From NCBI GenBank assembly GCA_052033935.1, contig JBPOJE010000011.1, forward strand, positions 1 through 64,000: a stretch of DNA of 64,000 bases. Direction: 5' to 3'. The position numbers were made by a program, and so were the translations under genes. Under the pieces are notes generated by a model. That model searched no databases, was not told the DNA's origin, and worked only from the letters and a program-made list of their open reading frames with translations. Origin of the DNA: JAGVUD01 sp052033935. GTDB taxonomy: Bacteria; Armatimonadota; UBA5829; DSUL01. Shown here piece after piece: positions 1 to 7,847 of the stretch (positions are counted from its first letter, which is position 1; the number at the start of each line of letters is the position of its first letter).

Positions 1-874
1 GGTAGTCGGGATAGAAGCGGTCGCGGTTGGCGCAGCGGAAGGGGCAGTCGTCATCGTTCAGCCACGATCCGCCGCGAAGCACGCGCATGCCGCCCGTTGA
101 CGGCCCCGGCGGGTTCTTCAGCGGAGCCTTCGCGTAGTAGGTCTCAGAATAGCGGTCGGCGCACCACTCCCACACGTTTCCCGCCATATCCCGACAGCCG
201 TACGGACTCGCGCCCGCGCGGAAGGAGCCCACGGGAGCCGCCTGGGCATAGCCATCGTCATACCCCTTCAACACCGGGTAGCCCAGGTCGTTCCACTGGG
301 CAAGCTCGGGCGCGCGGCTGGCGAGGGCGGCGTCGGGCAGGTTGGCCACGCGCGCCTTCGGAGGCCAGTCCTCACCCCACGGATACACGCGGGCGTCCAT
401 CCCCCTGGCGGCTTTCTCCCATTGAGCCTCGGTGGGCAGAGAGCCCCCGGCCCAGGCGGCATACGCCGCCGCATCGTCCCAGCTTACATTGACGACGGGA
501 TGGTTGTCTTTCCAGCCCCATTCGGGCGGGTTGGGCATACGGCGGTCCGTCGCCTCGCAGAACCTGCGGTACTGCGCAACCGTCACTTCGGTCCGGTATA
601 TCCAGTAGCCGTCCAGATACACCGCGCGCCGGGGCATCTCGCACGCGAGCGACTCGGCATTGAGGCGGGAGTTCTCTTTGACGAGACGCGCGACATCCTC
701 GGTGGTTGATCCCATGGCGAACTCGCCCGCGGGCACCCACACCATCCGCGCGCCATCGGCACGGTTCACCGCCACCTGTCCCGCTTTCGTGCCCGGTCCG
801 AGCGGCCGCTCGGAGCATCCCGAGACCGCAAGCGCCGCAAGCACACATAAGATGATTCCCGACCTGCCCGGCAT
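1..874 (-). CDS. SUMF1/FGE-sulfatase-domain lipoprotein, C-terminus cut by window edge
   Basis: The frame is open from an ATG at 874 to the left edge (291 codons), so the C-terminal end is missing. The N-terminus is a lipoprotein signal: a hydrophobic run followed by AVSGC, predicting a lipid-anchored cell-envelope protein. The rest is a SUMF1 (formylglycine-generating-enzyme-like) domain: the opening strand MVWVPAGEFAMGS, then VNVSWDDAAAYAAWAGG, LPTEAQWEKAARG, YPWGEDW, MAGNVWEWCAD and RVLRGGSW. These blocks are diagnostic of the fold. True FGEs oxidise a sulfatase cysteine using a Cys pair near the end. Here CPFRC follows the RGGSW block, with one residue less between the cysteines than in the human enzyme. 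Most bacterial SUMF1 proteins are not FGEs, so the activity is left open. No sulfatase gene is in the window. Confidence 0.88.
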   Translation of the reverse strand, partial: MPGRSGIILCVLAALAVSGCSERPLGPGTKAGQVAVNRADGARMVWVPAGEFAMGSTTEDVARLVKENSRLNAESLACEMPRRAVYLDGYWIYRTEVTVAQYRRFCEATDRRMPNPPEWGWKDNHPVVNVSWDDAAAYAAWAGGSLPTEAQWEKAARGMDARVYPWGEDWPPKARVANLPDAALASRAPELAQWNDLGYPVLKGYDDGYAQAAPVGSFRAGASPYGCRDMAGNVWEWCADRYSETYYAKAPLKNPPGPSTGGMRVLRGGSWLNDDDCPFRCANRDRFYPDY

Positions 875-1006
875 TGCCCATTCTCCCCGGCGCGGGACTT
901 CCCTGTCCGTGCGCCTGCAGTCAGCAGTTTACGGAAAGGGGCGCGAAACTCCTGCTTTGCCGAACACGAAGGAGTAGCGGGTGGCGGCGCCCAAACATGA
1001 AGAACG

Positions 1007-1759
1007 ATGGTCATTGATTGTCATACCCATCTGAGTGGCGCGGAGGTTGCGCCGGAGGTGATGCGCGCGGCGGACAGGCTGGGAATCAGCAGGCTGTGCG
1101 CATCGTCGCTGGGGCGCGCCTGGCAGTACGAGCCTACGCCAGAAGTTTGCATTGAGGCGAACAACGATGTCGCCGAAGCGATGCGGCGCCATGCAGGCAG
1201 GATTCTCGGCTTCTGCATGGTGAACCCGGCCTATCCGGAAGCGGCGATGAGCGAGTTCCGCCGCTGCATCGAAGATGTGGGGATGAGCGGGCTGAAGCTC
1301 TGGGTGGCCGTCCGCGCGAACGACGCGCGCGTGTTTCCGCTGGTTGAGCAGGCCATCGCATACCGCGTACCCGTGCTGCAGCACGCCTGGCATAAGGTAG
1401 CGGGCAACCTGCCGAACGAGTCGGAGCCGGAGGAGGTGGCCGAACTGGCGCGACGCTACCCCGAGGCAAACATCATCATGGCGCACATCGCGGGCGAGTG
1501 GCGCCGGGGCATACACGCGGTGCGCGACTGCCCGAACCTGTACGTTGACACCAGCGGCACCATCGTGGACGCTGGGATGCTGGAAACCGCCGTGAAGAAG
1601 CTGGGCGCGCGGCGGGTGCTGTTCGGATCGGACGCGGACGGGGTGGACCTCGCGGCGGCGTACGGCAAGATAGCGGGCAGCGAACTGAGCGTGGCGGACA
1701 AAGCGAGGGTGCTCGGGCTGAACATGCAGACGCTGCTGGCGAAGAGGGAGGGAGGATGA
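1007..1759 (+). CDS. Amidohydrolase-2 family metal-dependent hydrolase
   Basis: This 250-aa TIM-barrel protein belongs to the amidohydrolase_2 group (PF04909-type), which includes decarboxylases and lactonases acting on small organic acids. The metal-site motifs are present: DCHTH at the N-terminus, QHAWH near the middle, MAHIAGEW, and FGSDADG near the C-terminus. There is no signal peptide, so it is probably cytoplasmic. The ATG at 1007 directly precedes the HTH strand, as usual in the family. Its stop overlaps the start of the next gene, a related but degenerate copy, so the two are almost certainly co-transcribed and may form one complex. The substrate cannot be read from the sequence. Confidence 0.88.
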   Translation: MVIDCHTHLSGAEVAPEVMRAADRLGISRLCASSLGRAWQYEPTPEVCIEANNDVAEAMRRHAGRILGFCMVNPAYPEAAMSEFRRCIEDVGMSGLKLWVAVRANDARVFPLVEQAIAYRVPVLQHAWHKVAGNLPNESEPEEVAELARRYPEANIIMAHIAGEWRRGIHAVRDCPNLYVDTSGTIVDAGMLETAVKKLGARRVLFGSDADGVDLAAAYGKIAGSELSVADKARVLGLNMQTLLAKREGG

Positions 1760-2529
1760 TCTTCGACGCATGCGCGTGGGCGGGAGACTACCCGTTCGGG
1801 CGGCTTCGGCACAGGACGGCGGAGGACATTCTGCGTCTGATGGATGCCGCTGGCATCGAGCGGGCGCTGGTGTCGCCGCTGCAGGGCGCGTTCTACAGGC
1901 TGTGCAGTGAAGCGAACGAGGAGATTTCACGGGACATGGCCACTCGCTCGGACCGCCAGAGCCTGGCGGCGGTGATAAACCCCTGCTGTCCCGGCTGGCA
2001 GGACGACCTTCAGGCAGCGCACGAGACGATGGGAACGCGGGCTGTGCGCGTGATTCCCTCGTATCATGCCTACGGCCTATCGGACCCGCGGATGGACGAA
2101 CTGGCGGAGGCCGCCGCCGATCTGGACTTGCCGCTGATCGTGACGCTGCGGCTGGAAGATGAGCGCGGACATCCGCCCGCGTTTCAGGTTCCACCGGCTC
2201 CGGCCGCCGATGCGGCGCGGCTGGCGGGCAAGCACCCGCGTCTGAAGACCGTCATCAGCATGGCGCGGTTCGGGGAGATAGCTGCGCTGGCGCCGGAGTT
2301 GGCAGGACTTGCGAACCTGTGGACGGATATCGCCGGAGCGCAGGGGCCGGCGATGTGCGTTGAGAAGCTGTCGGAGGCCGTCGAGGCCAGGCGGCTTCTG
2401 TTCGGGACGTGCCTGCCACTTCAGTACGCACTTCCGGCGCGGCTGAAGGTGGAGGTGACGGACCTTTCGGACGCGGACAAGGCGGCGATCTTCGCAGGCA
2501 ATGCAAGGGGCGTGTTTGCGGCGGCGTGA
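1756..2529 (+). CDS. Amidohydrolase-2 paralogue lacking the metal ligands
   Basis: The 257-aa protein starts at an ATG overlapping the previous stop by 4 bases (ATGA), behind a strong GGGAGG ribosome site. Its overall plan follows its upstream neighbour: an N-terminal barrel strand, a block of type RALVSPLQG, then conserved positions in the same order. At each metal-binding position the residue has changed: DCHTH becomes DACAW, QHAWH becomes TLRLED, MAHIAGEW becomes SMARFGE, and FGSDADG becomes FGTCLPL. The frame is open and the ending is family-typical (AIFAGNARGVF), so it is not decaying. It is probably a non-catalytic partner or a binding protein derived by duplication. The function is unknown. 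Confidence 0.8.
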   Translation: MIFDACAWAGDYPFGRLRHRTAEDILRLMDAAGIERALVSPLQGAFYRLCSEANEEISRDMATRSDRQSLAAVINPCCPGWQDDLQAAHETMGTRAVRVIPSYHAYGLSDPRMDELAEAAADLDLPLIVTLRLEDERGHPPAFQVPPAPAADAARLAGKHPRLKTVISMARFGEIAALAPELAGLANLWTDIAGAQGPAMCVEKLSEAVEARRLLFGTCLPLQYALPARLKVEVTDLSDADKAAIFAGNARGVFAAA

Positions 2530-2543
2530 TGCTGGCGGCGCTC

Positions 2544-2616
2544 TGGAGTGCGGCACGTGAGTGCCGCTTTGGACCGGCCTGCCCGGGAAAGCGAAAGCTG
2601 GCGCTTTCGCACTCCA
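2544..2616. repeat. Branched palindrome (cruciform-type intergenic repeat)
   Basis: The outer arms TGGAGTGCG (2544-2552) and CGCACTCCA (2608-2616) are perfectly complementary. Between them lie two perfect hairpins: GCGGCAC/GTGCCGC with a 4-base loop (2550-2567) and GCGAAAGC/GCTTTCGC with a 4-base loop (2591-2610). CGCTTT (2565-2570) and AAAGCG (2588-2593) can also pair. The whole can fold as a cloverleaf-like structure in DNA or RNA. It sits between the amidohydrolase pair and the trpE remnant, where it could act as a transcriptional boundary. Similar GGAGTGCGG-type elements are dispersed in some Verrucomicrobia and related genomes; family membership here is inference. No second copy was noticed in this window. 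Confidence 0.6.
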
Positions 2617-2665
2617 AAACATTTGCTGTCCGCTTGGGCCGTCAGGTAGAATGCGAGGCACTCCA

Positions 2666-3019
2666 GTGAGCACATACGTTCCGGATAAAGCAGAGTTTGC
2701 ACGGAGGGCGAAGCAAGAGTTCGAGGCGGCAGTCACGAAGTGCAAGGAGTACATCACCGCCGGGGACGTGATTCAGGTGGTGCTTTCGCAGAGGCTTTCG
2801 GCCCTCGTTCGCTCGCATCTGTTCGACGTGTACCGGGCGCTGCGGTCGCTGAACCCATCACCGCATATGTATTATCTCGCGAGCGGGGACGTGGACATCG
2901 TGGGCAGCTCGCCGGAGATTCTGGTTTGGCAGGACACGATACGCCCGATTGCCGGCACGCGTCCGCGGGGGCGCTCGAACGATGAGGGCCTCGCGCTCGA
3001 TAAAGAGCTGCTCACCGAC
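2666..3019 (+). pseudogene. trpE: trpE remnant (anthranilate synthase component I), internally deleted
   Basis: A GTG at 2666, seven bases after GAGG, opens a normal TrpE N-terminus (STYVPDKAEFARRAK). After about 17 codons the sequence jumps in frame to the chorismate-binding domain: AGDVIQVVLSQRL, LNPSPHMYYL, GSSPEILV and IAGTRPRGR, ending at LDKELLTD. About 220 residues after the N-terminus and about 170 at the C-terminus are absent compared with a usual 500-aa TrpE. From about 3020 the sequence matches TrpD. The catalytic core beyond the TRPRGR block is missing, so this product cannot make anthranilate. Either the operon has lost these segments or the assembly has dropped them; the latter is plausible given the nearby frameshifts. 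Confidence 0.85.
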
Positions 3020-3630
3020 GTGCTGGGGCGCTGGGAGTCCCCATCAATCTTCCGACCGAAGCGGTGGGACAGCTCATTGACGAGACCGGAATCGGGTTTC
3101 TGTTCGCCGCCGCTCTGCACCCCGCAATGAAGCACGCGGCGATCCCGCGAAGGGAGATTGGCGTGCGGACGGTCTTCAACCTGCTCGGCCCTCTGACGAA
3201 CCCTGCGAGAGCGAAGCATCAGGTGCTGGGCGTCTTCGAGGAATGGGGCTGCGAGCTTCTGGCAGAGGCTCTGGCGAGGCTCGGCAGCGAGAAGGCGATG
3301 GTGGTGCACGGGCGCGCGGGCATTGACGAGATGGCAACGTTCGGCGAAACGCTGGTGTGCGAAGTGACCGGCGAGAAGGTGGAGAGCTGGGTTTTCAGGC
3401 CTGCCGACGCCGGGCTGAAGGAGATTGCGCCGGGAGCTATTGAGGGAGGCGCGCCGGCGGCAAGGGAGATATCCTGTTTGAACGCGGGCGCGGCGATATA
3501 CGTTGCGGGGCTCGCGGAGAGCCTGCAGGAAGGTATCGCGGCGGCGGACCACGCAGTAAGTGAAGGCGCGGCCATGGACGCCTTCGCGAGGTATCGCAAC
3601 ATGGCCCGCGCGGAAGAGGAACGCTCTTGA
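3020..3630 (+). pseudogene. trpD: trpD remnant (anthranilate phosphoribosyltransferase C-terminal part)
   Basis: From about 3020 the sequence encodes the C-terminal two thirds of TrpD: ALGVPINLPTEAVG, DETGIGFLFA, HPAMKHAAIPRREIG, RTVFNLLGPLTNPA, HGRAGIDEM. It ends at a TGA overlapping the trpC start. The TrpD frame is one base out from the TrpE frame that runs into it, as if GAGGCG had become GGGCG near 3025-3029. The N-terminal third, including the glycine-rich phosphoribosyl-pyrophosphate (PRPP) loop, and all of trpG are absent, so no enzyme can be made from this copy. An internal ATG at 3064 opens a 188-codon frame, but it lacks the PRPP site. Confidence 0.85.
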
Positions 3631-4457
3631 TTCTGGACGAGATAACCAGGCACAAACGCGAGGAAGTGGCGTCGCGCAAGCGCGAGCGGCCGCTAGCGAG
3701 TCTGGAGGCTGAGCTTTCGGGCACTGGCGCGACCCGGGGTTTCCGCGCAGCTCTCTGGCAGAGCGCTCAGGGAGAGCGCCGCCGCGACAGAGCAGCCGGG
3801 CGCCTTCCGCATGGGCCGCCTCTGACGCCCCGGCTGATCGCCGAGATCAAGAAGCGCTCGCCCAGCAAGGGAGCCATCCGCACGGGAATGGACCCGGTGG
3901 CGGTGGCACGCGCTTACAAAGAGGGAGGGGCTGCCTGTCTTTCGGTTCTGACGGACTCGAAGTTCTTCGGAGGGACCATCGGCCGGATCGCTGAGGTGCG
4001 CGCGGCGGTGGACCTGCCGGTGCTGCAGAAGGACTTCGTCGTGGACCCGTATCAGATTGTGGAAGCGCGGCTGTGCGGGGCAGACTGCGTTCTTCTGATT
4101 GCGGCAGCGCTCGATGAATCGGAAATGCGGGAGATGCACGAGGTTGCCGCCAGCCTGGGGCTTGACGCACTCGTGGAGGCTCACAGCCGCGACGAACTGG
4201 AGAGGGCGCTGGTCGGCGGATACGGTCTCATCGGGCTGAACAACCGCAACCTGCACACGTTCGAGGTGTCGCTCGACACTACTCTCACGCTTGCCCCGCT
4301 CGTGCCACCGGACAGGGTGCTGGTTAGCGAAAGCGGCATCTACAGCCGCGAGGACATTGACCGGGTCGCGCATGCGGGAGTGGACGCGGTGCTGGTGGGC
4401 GAAGCTCTGATGACGTCGGAGGATATCGCGGGCAAAGCGAGAGAGCTTTGCGGTTGA
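3627..4457 (+). CDS. trpC: Indole-3-glycerol phosphate synthase
   Basis: This is the fourth tryptophan-pathway step: carboxyphenylamino-deoxyribulose phosphate to indole-3-glycerol phosphate. The 276-aa barrel has the expected blocks: AEIKKRSPSKG (substrate lysine), LSVLTDSKFFGG, VLQKDFVVDPYQI, LVEAHSRDEL, GLNNRNLHTF and VSESGI. The TTG start at 3627 overlaps the trpD stop (TTGA). A low-complexity, charged insertion of about 20 residues (residues 45-65, rich in Arg and Gly) precedes the catalytic barrel; shorter linkers are usual. The gene overlaps trpF by 4 bases in the same TTGA arrangement. It appears intact, unlike its upstream neighbours. Confidence 0.95.
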   Translation: MILDEITRHKREEVASRKRERPLASLEAELSGTGATRGFRAALWQSAQGERRRDRAAGRLPHGPPLTPRLIAEIKKRSPSKGAIRTGMDPVAVARAYKEGGAACLSVLTDSKFFGGTIGRIAEVRAAVDLPVLQKDFVVDPYQIVEARLCGADCVLLIAAALDESEMREMHEVAASLGLDALVEAHSRDELERALVGGYGLIGLNNRNLHTFEVSLDTTLTLAPLVPPDRVLVSESGIYSREDIDRVAHAGVDAVLVGEALMTSEDIAGKARELCG

Positions 4458-5078
4458 CCCGCATCAAGATTTGTGGTATCACCCAGCTAACGGACGCCGC
4501 CGCCATCGAGGCCGGGGCCGACGCGCTGGGATTCGTTTTCGCTGACAGCCCACGCCGCATCACACCCGGAGCCGCGCGAGACATCATCAGACAGCTCCCG
4601 CCGTTCGTTCCGACCGTGGGGGTCTTTGTTGTGGATCCGGCGAGCGGGGAAGAATAGAGCGCACGGCGGACACCTGCGGGCTTGGAGTCATTCAGCTTCA
4701 TTGCGGCTACAGCGCGGACCTGGCGCGGGCGCTGCGGCACAGACCGCTGGTGCTGGGCGCACGGGTCAGGAACAGAGCCTCGCTGAAGAGCATCCCGGGC
4801 ATTGAGGATGCCTGCGGGCTTCTGCTCGACACGCACGTGGAAGGAGTCGCCGGCGGAACCGGGCGCACGTTGGACTGGAGCCTGGCGGTGGAGGCCGAGA
4901 ATCTCGGCAAGCCTGTTATCCTGTCGGGCGGCCTGACGCCAGAGAACGTCGCTCAGGTGAGACCGCGCATCCGTACGCGGTGGATGTCTCGTCGGGCGTG
5001 GAGTCGTCGCCCGGCAGAAAGGATCCGGAAAGGGTCAGAGAGTTTATTGAGCGCGCAAGAAGCACAGACACCCGTTAG
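4454..5078 (+). pseudogene. trpF: Phosphoribosylanthranilate isomerase with two frameshifts
   Basis: The product catalyses the third tryptophan step. It begins at a TTG overlapping the trpC stop and shows TrpF blocks: IKICGIT, GADALGFVFADSPR and VGVFVV. The frame stops at 4655-4657 but resumes one base off, with GVIQLHCGY and LLLDTHVEG, then PVILSGGLTPENVA. A second one-base loss near 4960-4975 is needed to reach the ending YAVDVSSGVES and the TAG at 5076-5078. Restoring one base at GAAGAATAG (4649-4657) and one near GTGAGACC gives a full-length 208-aa protein. Both changes look like shortened homopolymers, so sequencing error is the first explanation; a true pseudogene is the alternative. 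Confidence 0.85.
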
Positions 5079-6285
5079 CCCTCCGCCCGAATGGCACTTC
5101 GGCCCGTACGGCGGCCGCTTCGTGCCCGAGACTCTGGTGCCGGCCCTCGACGAGCTGGCCCGAATCTATACAGACAGCCAGAACGACCCGGAGTTCCGCA
5201 AGGAACTTGATTTCTACCTCAAGTCTTATGTCGGACGCCCCACGGGCCTTTACTACGCCCGGCGGCTCACCGAGCATCTGGGCGGGGCGCGCATCTACCT
5301 GAAGCGCGAAGACCTCTGCCACACCGGCGCGCACAAGCTGAACAACGTGATGGGGCAGATTCTGCTTGCGCGGAAGATGGGCAAGCCGCGGATCATCGCC
5401 GAGACGGGCGCGGGCCAGCACGGCGTTGCGACGGCGACGGTGTGCGCGCTGTTCGAGTTCGAATGCGAAGTGTATATGGGGGAGGAAGACGTTCACAGGC
5501 AGGCGCTGAACGTCTTCCGCATGGAGCTTCTGGGCGCAAAGGTAAGGCCGGTAACTTCAGGGACGCGGACGCTCAAGGACGCGACGAACGAGGCCATGCG
5601 CGACTGGGTCACCAACGTCGAGAACACGCACTACGTGATCGGGTCGGTGGTCGGCCCCTACCCCTACCCTCTGATGGTGCGCGAGTTCCAGTCGGTGATA
5701 GGCCGCGAGACCAGGCAGCAGATACTGGAAATGGAAGGCAAGCTGCCGGACTACGTGCTGGCCTGCGTCGGCGGCGGATCGAACGCAATGGGGATCTTCC
5801 ATCCGTTTGTGCAGGACGCCGGGGTCAAGCTCGTGGGAGTGGAAGCGGGCGGGGAGGGAATCAACTCCGGGGCGACGGCGGCAACACTGCTCGCAGGGAG
5901 CCCGGGCGTGCTTCATGGGGCTTTCAGCTATCTGCTTCAGGACAAGGCAGGCCAGGTGAGCGAGACTCATTCGGTTTCGGCGGGGCTGGACTATCCGGGG
6001 GTAGGCCCGGAGCATAGCTGGCTGCGAGACAGCGGCCGCGCCGAGTATGCCTCCGCAACCGACGCGGAGGCGATGGAGGCGTTTAAACTGCTGTCGCGCC
6101 TCGAGGGGATCATCCCCGCGCTGGAGCCGTCGCACGCCATCGCGCACTGCTGCAAGCTGGCGCCGGGATTGCCCGCTGACAGTATCGTCGTCGTCAACCT
6201 CTCCGGGCGGGGCGACAAGGACGTGGAAACAGTTGCCCGACTGTTGGAGACGCGAAGTGAACCGGATCAGCCGTCGCTTTTCTGA
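5047..6285 (+). CDS. trpB: Tryptophan synthase beta chain
   Basis: TrpB condenses indole with serine using PLP. The 412-aa protein shows the family start EWHFGPYGGRFVPETL, the PLP lysine in HTGAHKLNNVMGQ, AETGAGQHGVA, MGEEDVHRQALNVFRM and the phosphate-binding loop GGGSNAMG. No ATG or GTG lies close to the conserved start. The TTG at 5047 gives a 12-residue leader and overlaps the trpF end by 32 bases. The end overlaps trpA by 29 bases, consistent with translational coupling of the two subunits. The sequence is complete. Confidence 0.95.
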   Translation: MSAQEAQTPVSPPPEWHFGPYGGRFVPETLVPALDELARIYTDSQNDPEFRKELDFYLKSYVGRPTGLYYARRLTEHLGGARIYLKREDLCHTGAHKLNNVMGQILLARKMGKPRIIAETGAGQHGVATATVCALFEFECEVYMGEEDVHRQALNVFRMELLGAKVRPVTSGTRTLKDATNEAMRDWVTNVENTHYVIGSVVGPYPYPLMVREFQSVIGRETRQQILEMEGKLPDYVLACVGGGSNAMGIFHPFVQDAGVKLVGVEAGGEGINSGATAATLLAGSPGVLHGAFSYLLQDKAGQVSETHSVSAGLDYPGVGPEHSWLRDSGRAEYASATDAEAMEAFKLLSRLEGIIPALEPSHAIAHCCKLAPGLPADSIVVVNLSGRGDKDVETVARLLETRSEPDQPSLF

Positions 6286-7072
6286 ACTCAAGGAGCGGGA
6301 TGAGGGCGCTCTTGTTCCTTTCATAACCGGAGGGGATCCGGGCATTTTTGCCACGGACCCGCTGGTGCTGGAGATGGAAGCGGCGGGCGCGGACATCGTT
6401 GAGATCGGGATACCGTTCTCGGACCCGCTTGCCGACGGCCCCAGCAACCAGGCGGCGTATAATCGCGCGCTTCTGCGCGGAGTCACGGCAGCGGACGTTC
6501 TGTCGGCGGTTGCGCGCATACGGCAGGTGAGCGACATCCCGCTCGTGCTTATGACGTATTACAATCCGGTGCTGCACTACGGGCTGGATGCGTTTGCCGA
6601 AGATGCGGCGGCGGCGGGCGTGGACGGTGTGATCGTGACCGATCTGACTCCCGAGGAAGCCGGTGTGTGGAAGGCCGTTGCCCTCAAGACGGGCCTGGAC
6701 ACGGTCTTCCTGCTGGCGCCGACGAGCACGGACGAGCGCATTCAGATGGTGGCGAATTTGGGCTCGGGATTCGTGTATTGCGTCAGCCGGACAGGGATAA
6801 CGGGCGCCCGGGCGGCGGTCCCGCCGGATTTGGGAGAACTTGTGGGAAGGATACGCAGGTTTACTGACAACCCTGTCGTAGTAGGTTTTGGCATATCAAC
6901 GCAGGAGCAGGTGCGGGAGGTATGCCGCGTAGGGGATGGCGCTGTGGTGGGCAGCGCGCTGGTTGACTTCATCAATTCGAAACACCGCCAGGACGACTTC
7001 CTGCAGAGAGTGCGCAAGTTCGTTCAGGATCTGAAGGGCGGGACGCGCCGAGATATGGCGCGAACGGTCTAA
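6257..7072 (+). CDS. trpA: Tryptophan synthase alpha chain
   Basis: TrpA cleaves indole-3-glycerol phosphate and channels indole to TrpB. The GTG at 6257, inside the trpB tail, gives a 271-aa protein beginning NRISRRFSELKER, the normal N-terminal helix. Catalytic glutamate lies in VEIGIPFSDPLADGP and catalytic aspartate in VIVTDLTPEEA. FLLAPTSTDERI and YCVSRTGITGAR are also typical. It is the last gene of the trp cluster and ends 42 bases before deoC. Its intactness argues for continued use of the branch, perhaps on salvaged indole, if the upstream deletions are real. Confidence 0.95.
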   Translation: MNRISRRFSELKERDEGALVPFITGGDPGIFATDPLVLEMEAAGADIVEIGIPFSDPLADGPSNQAAYNRALLRGVTAADVLSAVARIRQVSDIPLVLMTYYNPVLHYGLDAFAEDAAAAGVDGVIVTDLTPEEAGVWKAVALKTGLDTVFLLAPTSTDERIQMVANLGSGFVYCVSRTGITGARAAVPPDLGELVGRIRRFTDNPVVVGFGISTQEQVREVCRVGDGAVVGSALVDFINSKHRQDDFLQRVRKFVQDLKGGTRRDMARTV

Positions 7073-7114
7073 AAGGCCCGATCGAGGCTCACTCTCACTA
7101 GCTCAGATAGAACT

Positions 7115-7837
7115 ATGTACACCAAAGCACAGTTTGCGAAGATGTTGGACTACACGCTTCTGCGGCCGACATCCACGCGCGATGACGTGATCCGCATGTG
7201 CTCCGAAGCGCGGGGTTACCATTTCGCCAGCCTCTGCATCCTGCCCTGCTGGGTGGGGACGGCGGCGAAGCACCTGGAAGGCAGCGACGTGAAGGTGGGG
7301 ACGGTCGTGAGCTTTCCGCTGGGAGCGTGCCCGCGCGTTGTGAAGGTAGCCGAGGCCAAGGCCGCGCTCGGCAAGGGCGCGGAGGAGCTGGACGTTGTCT
7401 TCAACATCTCCGCGTTCAAGAGCCGGGAATACGATCTGGTGGAGCGCGAGGTGCGCGACCTGGTGGACACCGTTCGCCTAGACGGCATTACCAGTGAGGA
7501 CAAGCGCTGCCAGATCAAGTTCATCATCGAGACCTGCTATCTGAGCGACGAAGAGAAGAAGCTGGCCTGCGAGATCGTCCGGGACTCGGGGGCGGACTTC
7601 ATCAAGACCTCCACCGGGACAGGTCCCGCCGGGGCCACGGTCGAGGACATCCGGCTTATCCGCCGCATCGTGGGGCCGGGAATGGGTGTGAAGGCGGCGG
7701 GGGGCATTCGCACGGTGGAGCAGGTGATAGACCTGCTGGATGCAGGAGCAAACCGCATTGGCACGAGCGCCGCCCTGCAGCTTCTGGAGATGTTCCATCC
7801 GGAGGAGTTCATGTCTGCTCCGGAGGAAGGAGAATAG
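7115..7837 (+). CDS. deoC: Deoxyribose-phosphate aldolase
   Basis: DeoC converts 2-deoxyribose-5-phosphate to glyceraldehyde-3-phosphate and acetaldehyde in nucleoside catabolism. The 240-aa barrel has LDYTLLRP at the N-terminus, VVSFPLGAC, ELDVVFNISAFKS, KFIIETCYL, the Schiff-base lysine in DFIKTSTGTGPAGATVED and VKAAGGIRT. Length and motif order are normal. It follows trpA by 42 bases and precedes recO by only 10, so transcription may continue through all three. No clear ribosome site is visible before the ATG. Confidence 0.95.
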   Translation: MYTKAQFAKMLDYTLLRPTSTRDDVIRMCSEARGYHFASLCILPCWVGTAAKHLEGSDVKVGTVVSFPLGACPRVVKVAEAKAALGKGAEELDVVFNISAFKSREYDLVEREVRDLVDTVRLDGITSEDKRCQIKFIIETCYLSDEEKKLACEIVRDSGADFIKTSTGTGPAGATVEDIRLIRRIVGPGMGVKAAGGIRTVEQVIDLLDAGANRIGTSAALQLLEMFHPEEFMSAPEEGE

Positions 7838-7847
7838 CCCTCCTCCC

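Noticed and set aside
929..2194. 421-codon frame opposite the amidohydrolase genes
   Set aside because: Translation is Arg/Pro/His-rich low complexity; the plus strand holds clear, overlapping amidohydrolase genes.
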